In this document: positions 49,439 through 60,800 of the stretch, piece after piece | How positions within the stretch are numbered: position 1 is the first letter of the stretch | How the letters are laid out: every line of letters begins with the position of its first letter | DNA from: Trogon surrucura | Taxonomy: Eukaryota; Chordata; Aves; Trogoniformes; Trogonidae | DNA: 64,000 bases | Assembly (NCBI GenBank): GCA_020746105.1 | Contig: CM036636.1 | Location: 6,076,001-6,140,000, forward strand | Direction of reading: 5' to 3' | Notes under the pieces: generated by a model | What the model was told of the DNA's origin: nothing | The model's input: only the letters and a program-made list of their open reading frames with translations | Database searches by the model: none | Program-made: the position numbers and the translations under genes

Positions 49439-49458
49439 ACCTTCCTTCATGATTGTGT

Positions 49459-51480
49459 TTTTTTGTTGCTAAATTTCCTGGCGAAACTTGATAGAACCTC
49501 AGTCTTTGGCTCCTGATTTAGGTGACAGGTCTGTGGTGACACCTCTGGTAGTAGAGTGATGGTATAAAACAAGGCTGATTCTTCCTAGAGTCAAAACGCT
49601 AAACTTACAGCCAGTAAACTTGAGGGGTTTGTTTGGACGGGGAGTCTCCCTGGTTCTGCTGAAGGCGATTTGATTAAGCAGGCTATAAAATAAACAAGAC
49701 ATCCCATTGTACTTTGAGCAGTGGTTGGGAACTGTGAGGGTTTCGTTTTTCAGACATTTCTCCTCTGGTGGTGGCTTGATGGTGTTTGGGTGTGGTGTGG
49801 GTGGGCCAGCAGACTGTGATAACGCGATAACAGAAATCTCAGGGAGGAGCAGAGTCTCTTAAACATTGTCCAAGTTCCTGTAGCACACCTAGCAGCCTCC
49901 CAAAGGATGTGAAAGAAACCCGGAGTAAAGACGATGGGTTGGTATCAGAGATGCCCATCTGCTGAGCAATGCAGGAAACTCGTCTTCTCACTCTTGTGAA
50001 GCAATTATAGTGAATTTAAATACTTTCATTTTCAAAATATACAGAAACCAAATTGAATCAGATAGGCTCTTTGCTTCCACACTGATTAAGATTTCATCCA
50101 TGTACTTAAAAAATAATAATAATTAAAAAAATAAGCCTTGGCTAGGGTTAATGCAAGTCTGTTGTGAACCATGATATATGCAAATAAAATGTTCACGGGT
50201 AGGAAAATTTTTGTCTCATGCCACACCCTGAACGTTAGTTGAAAGAGTTAAAAGGAGTTTCTCTTGGTTTCCATGGTGTCAGACTGTATACTCATCACCT
50301 CTCCAGAGCAGCTTTGTGCTGAAGGAACAGAGCAAAGGCTGCTCCGTGTATTGACACTTTCTTCTCGTGTTCAGGAAGGAGTGGGTGAATATAGCAATGA
50401 AGCCCACAATTTTCAGCACTTGTCATGGTACACAGATCAAATGTAATCCACTCTGCCAGCACAACTCTGTATTCAATAGCTCCGAAAGGAGGAGATTTAA
50501 CTTGAATAATGAAAGCAGTAAATCACTCACGCTACCTTGTAGCGGGCTTCTGCAATGAACTGAGCTTCTGCGGTAAATATTTGCTCCTTTTTTTCTGAAT
50601 AATATGACTTTAATGTTATTTTTTTTTTTCTTCTTGCGATGCCAGGAAAAGCATCAGCTTTGAAGAGGCTCTTGAAGTGAACTGGACGCAGTCACAAGTG
50701 CTGACTGAACGCAGGTGTGTTACAACTGCAGCGAAAGGTGTCCTCCCTGTTCTAAAATCTTTGTAGCGAACGTGTTAAGGGGGAGAAATCAGGGCCCGCG
50801 TGCTTTCCTGATACACAAAAATTAAAGGCAACCCCTTGCCTGTGTTCGTCACTTCTTGGCGCTGCTCTTGCGTATTTATTTTTCTCCAAGTTCTATCTTA
50901 TGAAATTGAACGACTGGGTTAGGGCTGAAGGCGCGTTTGCCTCCCACGAGCCTCTCTGTGTAACGCCGCCGGTTCCCGTCGCTTCCGCCGTGCGGCTGCT
51001 CGCCTTCTGCTTCTCCCTCGGCCTCCCCCAGGGGAGCGTCCTGCCCTGGGTCCGCTCGTGGGCACCTTCGGCTGGGCCCGGGCTTGGCGATGGGGGTTTG
51101 CAGAGTGTTGGGGGAAGAATAAACCAAAGCCAGTGCCCTGCCCAGGCGCTCCCCGGCAGTGCCTGTGAAAGGACGGGCAGAGCCGGGGGGGCTTTTCTTT
51201 GAGATTCTGGAAGGACTCGACTTTCCCGCTTTGCTTCTCGCGTGTCCCTGGCCCCGCGGGGGCTTTTGCGGAGCCGCCCAGGGGAGGAGGCTGGGAAAAC
51301 CCATCTTTCTCCTGCCCTCATTTAAAAAACCCTCGATTTTCAACAGAGTTTGGGCACTGTCGGTTAATGCCGCTGTGAGAGGAGGCGTTAGTGACCCCCC
51401 CCCCCAGCCGCAGAGGCCGTTTTCCCGCCGGGCGGGCAGCGCGCCCCCTCCTCAGCCCCCCGCCCGGCCGCCCCAGCGCC
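49459..51480. other. Intergenic DNA between MIGA2 and DOLPP1
   Basis: A+T-rich up to about 50.8 kb, then passing into the DOLPP1 CpG island from about 50.93 kb. It holds one exon-like segment (50646-50714) and a run of 11 C (51395-51405). No recognised gene. Confidence 0.6.
50646..50714 (+). other. Orphan exon-like segment of 69 nt
   Basis: Flanked upstream by a long T/C tract ending GCGATGCCAG and downstream by CGCAG-GTGTGT. It has one open frame, read after one leftover base, containing ISFEEALEVNWTQSQVL. I do not recognise it. It could be an alternative first or non-coding exon feeding DOLPP1, an lncRNA exon, or chance. Confidence 0.3.
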
Positions 51481-51487
51481 GCAGCTG

Positions 51488-51789
51488 ATTGGCTACGAGC
51501 CGGCGGCACTGGAAGCTGGCGATTGGCTAATCTGCATCGCTCCTTTCGCCAATGGGGAAGGGCGGTGACGCCCGCCTTTCTTTCGATTGGCTTCCCCCGC
51601 TACCTGCGTCCCCCTCCTATTGGGCGCCGGTGCCAGTTGGCTGCCGGCTCTGCCGCTCCCCGGGTTGGATTTTTAATTGGGTGGCTGGGGGTTGGCCGGC
51701 GCCTCACCTGCCGCGCAGCCTCATTGGGCCGCCGCTCTCCGCGTCCCCGCCCATTGGTCGCACCGCCCCTTAAGCGCCGCTCCGATTGG
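51488..51789 (+). promoter_or_regulatory. DOLPP1: Array of nine CCAAT boxes (NF-Y type)
   Basis: Pentamers ATTGG start at 51488, 51522, 51586, 51619, 51676, 51723, 51753 and 51785, with one CCAAT in forward orientation at 51549. Spacings are 34, 27, 37, 33, 57, 47, 30 and 32. The flanks are often GATTGGC or CATTGG, the form preferred by NF-Y. The array ends 32 bases before the DOLPP1 ATG. Confidence 0.8.
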
Positions 51790-51816
51790 CCGTGGTGGCC
51801 CGGCCCGGTATCCGGG

Positions 51817-51828
51817 TAAGATGGCCGC
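51817..51828 (+). promoter_or_regulatory. DOLPP1: YY1/TISU-like element over the DOLPP1 start codon
   Basis: TAAGATGGCCGC contains the ATG at 51821 and is close to the YY1 site AAGATGGCGGC and to the TISU consensus SAASATGGCGGC. TISU genes carry very short 5' UTRs, which would put the cap site near 51800-51812; that part is inference. Confidence 0.6.
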
Positions 51829-54800
51829 AGTCGGAGAGTGCTCGCTCCCCGCTCCGTGGCGGCCGGTCTCCCTCACTCACGTCGAGTATCCCGCAGGTAA
51901 AGCTCCGCTTCGCCCCCGCCCGGCCTCCCCGGTGGCCGCCGCTCCGCTCCCCGCGCCGGGCCGGGCCCCGCCCGCCGCTCCAGCGGTACCCCTGAGGGCC
52001 GGGCTGGCAGCTGCGAAATAGTGAGCCATTGAGCGGCCGCCCTGAGGCGGGGAGGCGCGCCTGCGCGCTGGGGGGCGGTGGGACCCGCTGCCGGATAGTG
52101 AGCCGCGAGCGGGGGGAGACTCGGCGCCGCGCATGCGGCCTGGCCGGGCGCCTCAGGGGCGGCCGAGCCCCGGGCGGCGAAGGGGGTCGGGGGAGGGGAG
52201 GGCCGGAGCGCGGCCCTGTCCCACCGCCCTGGGCCCCCAGGCTCGGGCTTGCCCCGCCTTGCCCCCCCCTTACCTCCCCGCAGCACCGCCTCGCCCCTCG
52301 CTGCAGCCCCCGGCGTGCGGGGCCACGTGTGGCGGCCCCACGGGCCTCGAGGTGCGGGCCCCGCCCGGGGTGTGCCCGCTCCCCGGGGCCGCCGTGCGCT
52401 GGGGCCGGGTGTCCCCGCCCTGGCGACGGGCTTGGCGCTGGAGGGTGGCTCGGGGCGTCGGGAGGCCGGGTGGCCTCGTGGCGTGCCGGGGAGCCGCGCT
52501 GCGGCAGGGTGGCCCAGTCCCCGCGGTGGGCTCGGCTGCCAGGCGGCTTCTGTGGCTGGGCCGGGAGCAGGCCCCGGCGTCAGGCTTGGCTCGGGGGGTG
52601 ACGGGCACGGGGCTTCCTGTCGCCTCTTGGCGGGGCGGTTTTGGGCAGAGCGGTCGGCGGTGAGCAGCGGTGGGTGTCAGCGATGGGTGTCGGTGTGCGT
52701 GTTGGGCTGCTCCAGCTGGGGCAGCTGGGTACGATCCCCAAAGGTCCTGTGCCGCGTCCCCACGGCGCAGCGTGTCAGCAACCGGGGCCACGCTGTGGTA
52801 GGATGGATGCTTGATCTGCCGGTGGGCAAGGGCAATGGGGTCTGTATTCAGATGGCGGGTGTCTGAGCGGGGTCTCATTAGTAACTGGTCTTAGAGCTCC
52901 TCTGCAGGTGCTTTGTGTTGTGTTGGTTTCGGGTGATGCGAAGAAACCCTGCTTGTTGTAATCAAAGATAACAGAAAAGGCAGCATGTGGAGTGTCAGAG
53001 TGTTAGCATTGACAATCTGGTTAAAATCCAAATCTGGTGTTAATACTGTTCTCGGTGTTGCTAGTTCTCCCAGGAAGTCCCAAATTTGCCATAAAGTGTT
53101 GCTGTGTGCCCTATGTCAGTAGTTAGATTTTAGTTCCTGGTGAAAGCTCCTCTCGGTAGTGCAATACCTGAAGCTTCTAAAGTGCTCAGGGATCTTCTGG
53201 GTTGAAAGTACCCATTTAACCAGAAGACTTAAAATGTGATCACACTGAAAAGATCTGGTGCTGGAAATATATTACTTCTTTCCACCCCCACCAGTATGGC
53301 TGTTCTGTGGTTTTCTGTGATACTTCATGAGACAGATAAGCGTTTCCTCTTCTGTCTTGCATTTTCCTTCATCCTGTGCGTTCTTCTGCCATCCTCCTCC
53401 TCGAGTATATTAATGTGACAGTTTGGGGGGATGGGGGAGTAATTTTTCGAGTAGTAGCACTGACATCTTCGTATCTTATCTCCTTATCTGAACCTGGCAG
53501 GATGCAGAGAGCGCCCTGTGTGCTGTTTGTTGGATTGGTTTGGAAAATAAAGATGGTTGAAATTGCAGCACAAGGGTTATCTGTCAGATGTTAAACTGTG
53601 TGACATAACGTGATTATTTTCTTTGCACCGAGTGCTTTTCTACAGGCAAATGGAGAATAGGATTGTGTGGACGGGGAAAATCACCGCTGGGATTAGGGTT
53701 ATATATTGAGGGGGTGAACACTGTGATAAAATATGTAATTATGGAAGCCGATAACGTGGGAACAAAAGACTAAAACATTGAAGCAGCTGGAGGTAAAAAA
53801 GTTTCTTAATTTATTTTTGGTCTAGAAAAATGAGCTATAGTAAGATGGTATATAGGATACTTTTACCTGGATTTGGGGAAAGTGCTCTGACTTTTAGAAA
53901 GCTGTGTCCGTGTACAGCTTAAGTCCAGGTCCATCAAGCTGCTGGGTAATGTATATTTATAAAATAATGATGTTGTCAGTGTGCCCAGCGCAATGGAGTT
54001 AATGTAGCTTTCTGCTGATACGGAGGAGTCGGAACGACAAATAGATGCTGCTTTTACCAACATGAATTATTAAGCTGTCTTGGCATGTCATGCGCTGTCG
54101 CGTGGCAAACATCTTTTGCTCTTGGCTGGCCTCAGGGGCTGCTGGCCTGGAGCGCAGCGTGCTGAGCCCCTCTGGCAACCAGCTCTGAAAATCTCGCGTC
54201 TCTAAAGACTTCCAGTGCGGAACTGTTGTCATCCCAGCTCTCATCTGCCCGGAGCAATGGTCCCTCTCGCTGTGACCAGGTGAGAAGCAGTCGCTGCTGA
54301 TTTCTCTCTGGCAGATGAAGCCTCTTATTGGGGCTTCTGCTTGTAATTGTAAAGAAGTGTCTCCAGAAGGGTGCTTGCCCTCCCTGCCCTTACCTAGTGT
54401 TTCCTTAGAGCGCAAAATGCCGGACACCGTCCTTACTGCTTGTGTGGCTGCTCAGCTCTCTGGGGCTTTCTGCGATGTCAGCTTTGAGCAAGATCGAGTG
54501 AGAAGCAGCGGATGGATGCTGTGGTAGTCAACTGCAAACTGGTCCAAGGAATGGGATCCTGGAGACCCATATTGGCCACAGTAAACATTGAGAACTAACG
54601 TAGAGAGAAGAAACCAGTAACGGCAGCGTTACCTGACGGCGTGTTAAAGCACACTGCTGAGGCGGGGACGGTCTTTAAGGATATCATCCTCACGTCACTT
54701 TCAGAATGTTTGGTCCTGCAGCTTTTTGCATCAGCAGCTGTGCTTTGGCGAGACCAAGGAATGATCTGGCCTAGTGTCGGGTTGCTGGCAGGTAGGCGAG

Positions 54801-57800
54801 AGTAATCCTTCTAACATATATCTTCCCCGACATCGGCTGTGATTGCATCAGCATCGTTAGGTCCTGTGATGGATATATGAAAACTGCACTCTGAATATGT
54901 CTGCTTGCTCTTTGAACCCATTTCTGCTTTGGATCTCACTGTATCTTTGGCACTGAGCTTTGTAACTTAATGTGGTTGTTTCTTTTCTGCTTTTAAGCCC
55001 ATTGCTCAGTAATTTCATCAAACGCCCTCTATCTCATGTGCCGTGCGAGGTCACAAAGTTTGCTGTTTGTTTCTCCACATATACTGTTGCATCCTCTGTT
55101 TTCCTTTTTCAGCTGAAAACACGAGTTAGTATTTTCTGAATGGCTGCTGTTGCACACTTGTTATTTTTGTCCCCTTTCTATTTGCCGGTTCTGTGTTTAC
55201 TGTCCCTTTTTAGATGGTGGCACAAGAATTGCATAATAAATTTTTGTCGTGCCGTAACAGTAACTTCTGTTTTGCTCTTAGAAATGTTCTTCTTTGCCTT
55301 TTTGACAGCTGCATAGCACTGGCTACTACTGCGAATGTATTGGCTCACCCTGAGCTCCAGGGTTGTTGTTTGATAACAACTGAACTAAATCCTGTTGTGT
55401 TGTGTGTAGAATTAGGGCTGGTTTTTCCTGTATGCATCGCTTTGCATGGGATGACTCTGTCTTGCAGACTTAAAACTCATCTTCAGGGACTTCCTGTCTG
55501 TAGAGTGAGTTTCACTGGAGAAACACCGAGTTCCTGGTTTGTTTGGGGTTTTTATTATTATTTGGAGAAAAGAAAGAAAAACCCCAACAAACTTCCTCTC
55601 CAGTGCAGCTGGGATTCTTAAAGCTCTGGGGCTTTCTAGAGCTCCTCTTCTCACGTTGGACAAACTCTTCAAGGAGAGAAACCTGGCGTGCCAAACCCTT
55701 TCTCCGCAGAAGGACGGAGAATCTTCCTGTTTTCTTGGTTGTGAAAGTTGTTTACCAGAGTCGAGCGGAGCGCAAGAGGCGAGGATCCACCCGTCGGAGC
55801 AAAGGTGCTCGTGCTGCGCGTGCGCTTTGCCTCAGCAGGTCTCGTTGCCGTTCGGTGTCGGCACGTGTTACCCCTGTAGGAACGTTTGCGCTGACAACCC
55901 TCGCTCTGTGATTTCTGTTCGGGGTGGTAGCTCACCGGCAGGGCTCCTCCTGCAGCCAAGTAACATCTGTGGAAAGAAGCAGATACCCCCCAGTAGCTTG
56001 GCTTCTTTAGTGGGGGGTTTTATGTTTAATCTTCCTGCAGAAGTGGCGTGTCTGCCGTTCGATGCCGTAATTTCAAGCCCCTCCCAGGTATTTTTACTCT
56101 CCCGCAGCTTGTGATAGCAGGAGATGCGCGAGCAGAGGGAACGATGATCCGTGATGAACGTTCACCGGTGTAAATGCCCGTGACACACACAGGCTGCGTG
56201 TTGCCCGTGCACCTTGTTCTCAGTCGAGAACGTACGACCAAGCAGCAGCGCCACAAATAGACATTTCAAGAGGAAGCGGTGGTGTTGGTGGTAAAGCTAG
56301 ATCTTGCGGTAGGATGTGGTCAGGGCGCTGGTGATTCACATTTTTTACAGTATATACAGGTTAAGCTAGTGTGGTGAAGCTTGGGTATTTCCACTGAAAG
56401 AATGCTGGGTAAAATGTTGAATTGGAGCAGAAGTAGATGCTGAATGAAGGCTGAAAAAAAAAAAAAGAATAGCGTGCTTCTGAGCTGTGTATAGTGTTTC
56501 ACCTGCTCGTCTCTTGGGTACCTAAAAATGAGGTAGTTGGGTTCTTTATGATGACCAGGGAAAGCTGAATGTTACAAAAGCAGAATGTAAACCAAAAAAC
56601 CCAAGTTATACATTAAATAGGTTTTCGTTTTGCGTTTTTCCGTGAGGCTTTGATTCTGTTCTTGCCGGTTGGAGGAATTGCTTTAAAATTATTAAGTGTA
56701 GTAAAATGAAGAAACGTTATTTTTTGTAAAGAGGAAGCAGGGGGACTGCTTTCTAGATCTGACTGGTCTTCAAACTGTCAGCTCTCCTGCAAGTCCCCTT
56801 TCCCTGGGAATAAGTCTCTGAGCGCACTGGAGCGTGAGAGTAGATAGAAGTGACATAAGTAATCACGCTCTGAGGCCCCGGGAGTGCTGGCCTGTCTCTC
56901 CAAGCTTGCTTTGCCTCCTTCACTGGGCATTTCCAGTCGTTTTGGAGCTGGTTTAGTTAGTGCAGCTCTGCCTTGAACCGCTAATCTAGGGAGTACATTT
57001 ACGATGGCATTAGTGAGCTCCCAGGGCACAGGCAAAGTGCCACCTTCAGTCAGTGCACAGCGATTTATGTGCCTCCTCCCCTAGAAAAAAAAGTGGCTTC
57101 AGAATGTGCTTCTGTTTGATTGCTGTTCGCTGCAGTAATATATGAAATATTACTAATGCTATCTCTGTTCTATTTAAAATGGACAGTTAAAATGCTCCGG
57201 GAGCCTTTGTGTTAAGATTGTGTGAGCGAAGGACTTGGTGCCCTGCCTGCCAGGCAGTATTTGGGAGCGATGGTTTCTGGTTCTCCGCCTCGGGTTCAGG
57301 TGTGGGTTGTGTGCTGGTGAAACCTGGGTTCTGATTTATGGGGTTTGTTATATAACATCATCGAGGATCTTGAGTTCGGTACTGCTGGTGCTATTTAAAT
57401 GAAGAGGCTACTTCCTTAAGTATTCTTCCAGCATCTGCACCAAGAAATAGAACCCTCCCCCAGAGGATAAATAATCTGGTTTGGTTTCTACTTGGCAAAA
57501 TTCTGGCTTTTAGTTTTGAAGGGCTAAGCCTTTATGTACCGTGGATTAGCAGACTGAATGATCCGAAACACGGTGATTCCTCGGCGATGAGCTGTCTTCA
57601 GTTTCCAATGCTGGAATGGAGACTGTTGGGAAGTATTCCCAGGGCTTTCAGGTTGTCTGGTGGCTTGTCTCGTGAATTCCCTCATCATTTAAGACAGGAT
57701 TCGTTTCGTTGAGAGTTTGTGATTTATGTAAAACCAGAAGGGGATTGATTCTCTATTGCCAGGTAACCGATGCTGTCACTTCCATCCACTTTGTGTTACC

Positions 57801-60800
57801 GTGATACGTCCCGGTTCTGCTCTGACAGCATTTGGAACCTGCCTGGTGCAAGGCAAACGTGCCACATGGTGCAGGAAAAGTTTCAAATTCGGGGCTCTCT
57901 AAAGCTTTTTAGGTTGAAACCAAACTAGAACCTCACTTCAGGTTTTGTCCTCCGATTTTTCCTAATTTCAGTGGTGTTGCAGGTTCCCAAATCTAACCCA
58001 GAACCTGAGTTTCAGGGGGGATCTGTGTGCCCTACCTGATGTAACCACAGCTATGTGGCAATAACATCAGCAGCGTGAACTTTGTAGCACTGCAATAACT
58101 TTTTTTTTTTTTTTAATCGGTTCCAGTATTTAGAGGCCGAGGTTAAAGTCCACTTTGCCAAGTGCTGTTTTAAAATGTGGGCGCGTGGGCTGGGGAGAGT
58201 CGGATCTTGCAGTGGAATTGGTCTAGGAACGAGTCCAATGCTCAGCCTTGCAGAGGCATCCTGTTTCCTTTCGAGAGGAGGGAGGAAGGATGAATTTATG
58301 TGGGGGCTGATCCTTTTGTCTTCAGTGATGGGCTGGAGAGGATCTAGTCTCTGAGAACCGATATAAAAAGTACTTTGTCCCTTCAAGTTGCTCCCTGGGT
58401 TCATGCTGCAGGTTTGTAGCGGCTGCTCTCTTCAGAGATTCCCTGGTGGGTAGTTCTTGGTCTCCTGATGTGAATTGCTGATCTGGGAGGAAAATTACTG
58501 TGATAATCTTGTGTTTCCTCGGAATTTATGGTGACGTGTTCTCCCCAAATACTTCTCTGTGTCCTTTTTCAGGGATCAGAGTCGAGAAAAACAGCTCTGA
58601 ATACATGGCTGCTCTTGACTGCTATTTGCCTACTTCTGTGATAGTTCAAGATAAGGATTTTGGGGTGCCTTATGACCTCTTGTGAGGTCCCGTTGCTGCT
58701 TCCGAATTCTCCTGGGGGGAAAACTAGACTGGGAGCTCTTTGGGGTAGAGGCCCAAAGTCACTTCTGCGTGATGCAAGTGGGCTACTGGTTAAAAAGCGG
58801 TTTCCTTTTTTATCCTTTATCTCCTGCTATGTTTAGCTATTTATTTCCTCCCCATTTTGCTAATGCTAGTGTTCATGCAGACACATGGTGAGACAGATTA
58901 GAGAGCTGATCCAGCTGAAAACTAACCCCTTTTAGTGAGGGAGTGGGAAAGGATTTGTTTGGGGAGTGTTTGCTGGTAATTGCTGGCACAGGGAGGCAAC
59001 ACGAATGAGGGGGAGGGAAAGACGCTGCCTCTTTTGCAGCAGCCTGTGCTTATGTTGGATTAAAGTGACTCTGGGCTCACACCCGTGGTCATTGTTGTAA
59101 ATTGGCTGGCAGTAATCGCTGCTCAGCGATGCCAGGCTCCCCTTGCCCCTGGTTTTGAACCTGTGTGTAAGCACTGCTGTCTTCCCGGGCTGCTCTGGGG
59201 CTGGAGCAGCAGGAGTCCCTCAGGCTGCCAAGTGGAGACTCGCTGCAGTGGGAGTTTACCCCTCTGCTCCCAGCGATTCGGGGCACCAGCCGACCCGCAC
59301 CCCGGTGGCAGGCAAGTACCTGTGGAGCTCAAGCTGATTTGTTTCTCTTGTTTGTTTCTCTAGGTGATTTCTCTGGTCAACTTTTAGCTTATTTGAGTCT
59401 TGGCCCAATATTCATTATTGTTGGCTTCGTAACACTCATCATATTCAAGAGAGAGCTTCACACGGTGAGTCCTTCTCTCCTTCCAGCTCCACCTGCTGAC
59501 ATAAGTGTTTCCCTTTGTCACCTGGTTCTCCTGTGTTCACACTTTTTTCTCTCTTTAAAGAGCAAGTTTAGGTAAGGTGATGATCTTGTCAAAGAACAGT
59601 GGGGGAGACAGTTATGACCTGTACCAGGGTAAAAGAGGGAGATGTCTGAGGAACTAAAGAATGCTGTTGCAGAGTGGGAACGCTCCCGAGGTCCAGCAGC
59701 AGGCTCTGGCAAGATGGGCAGCGTATGTGGGAGGTGGCACCTGGAACTCAGGAGGGTGTGCTTTCTTTGAACTGCTGAGGCAGAAAAGGGAATGTAGAAT
59801 AAAGCCTAGAGAATCCCAAGGGAGCGGATCCGTCTGTAAGGACGGCTTCCCAGCTGTGAATCGAGTACCAGGGACAGAAGAGACTTGCTTCTGTCCAGAT
59901 GACCAACAAGGGACTCTTTTGTGGTACGTCATGCTTTCTGTCAGGTAGTTGGGAAGCAGTGTCGCGGGTAAATTCCCTTTAGGAGATATAAAGCTTTTGT
60001 AACGTTTGCCCTCAGATAAAATAGGGGCCAGTGAAAGGATTTTGGCAGCAGATTTCTAACATAGGGCCATGGTGTGTCTTGACAATCAGTGGCTCAAGGG
60101 ACTTGGGAATAGGACTTGTAGGTTATTAAGCTGATGCCAGCTAGGAGAGGCACCTGCTGAGTTTCAGCACCTCAAAGGTTTCTCGTTGACCTCCAAAAGA
60201 GAATAAGCTAGAGTACCTGTTTCACAAATGTGTATGTTTTTGAATACAGGGGCTTGTTAGATCTTGGTAACAAGACAAGTGTTGAGGTTGATTCCCAGTT
60301 CTTTATGTGGGGAGTCACCGTTGAGCTGGAGAGAGGCGCTCGCTGGCTTGCAGCAGCCTGACCCGTTGCTCAGGACATGGGAGTGAAAAATGGCTCCATC
60401 GTCTGGAATGGGACTGAATGTTAAGGAGGCCGAGTATCGTCACCAGCTGGGAATTTGATCACAGCAGCAGGACTGATTTAGGAGAGGTGTACGGACTATG
60501 GAATTAAAGAGTAAAAATAAATGCTGCCAGTCTGGCTCGGTTCAGAATGTGACTTCATTTTGGACTGAAGACGTTAACTTCACGATAAAATATTCATAGA
60601 GGGAAAAGCCAGAAAGCCTAAAAAGTCACCTTTTTTTAAAAGCTTTTTACTCAAATAAAAGTGTGTGCACTCCCCCTGTTGGTCGTCAGGGAAAGAAAAT
60701 CCCTTAAAACCTGCCCTGTTAAAATGTGTAATTTTCTACACTTGCTTGTGGAAGAACGCTGACAGAATTGCTATGCAGTGTAATTTTTTGTCTCTTTCTG

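Larger units (their letters stand above)
45808..49458 (+). other. MIGA2: MIGA2 3' UTR (distal end inferred)
   Basis: Non-coding sequence after the MIGA2 TGA. AATAAA hexamers occur at 47539-47544 and 49433-49438. The distal one has a strong T/G-rich downstream element. Depending on choice the UTR would be about 1.75 or 3.65 kb. A run of 18 A lies at 48484-48501. No exon of another gene was recognised in it. Confidence 0.5.
50930..52680 (+). promoter_or_regulatory. DOLPP1: CpG island of DOLPP1
   Basis: G+C- and CpG-rich block around the DOLPP1 start, continuing through the first 0.8 kb of intron 1. Limits are approximate. Open frames within it are the usual product of stop-poor CpG sequence. 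Confidence 0.8.

Noticed and set aside
52029-52866. Overlapping open frames of about 200 codons after DOLPP1 exon 1
   Set aside because: All lie in the CpG island and are Arg/Gly/Pro/Ala-rich with several frames open at once, typical of chance.
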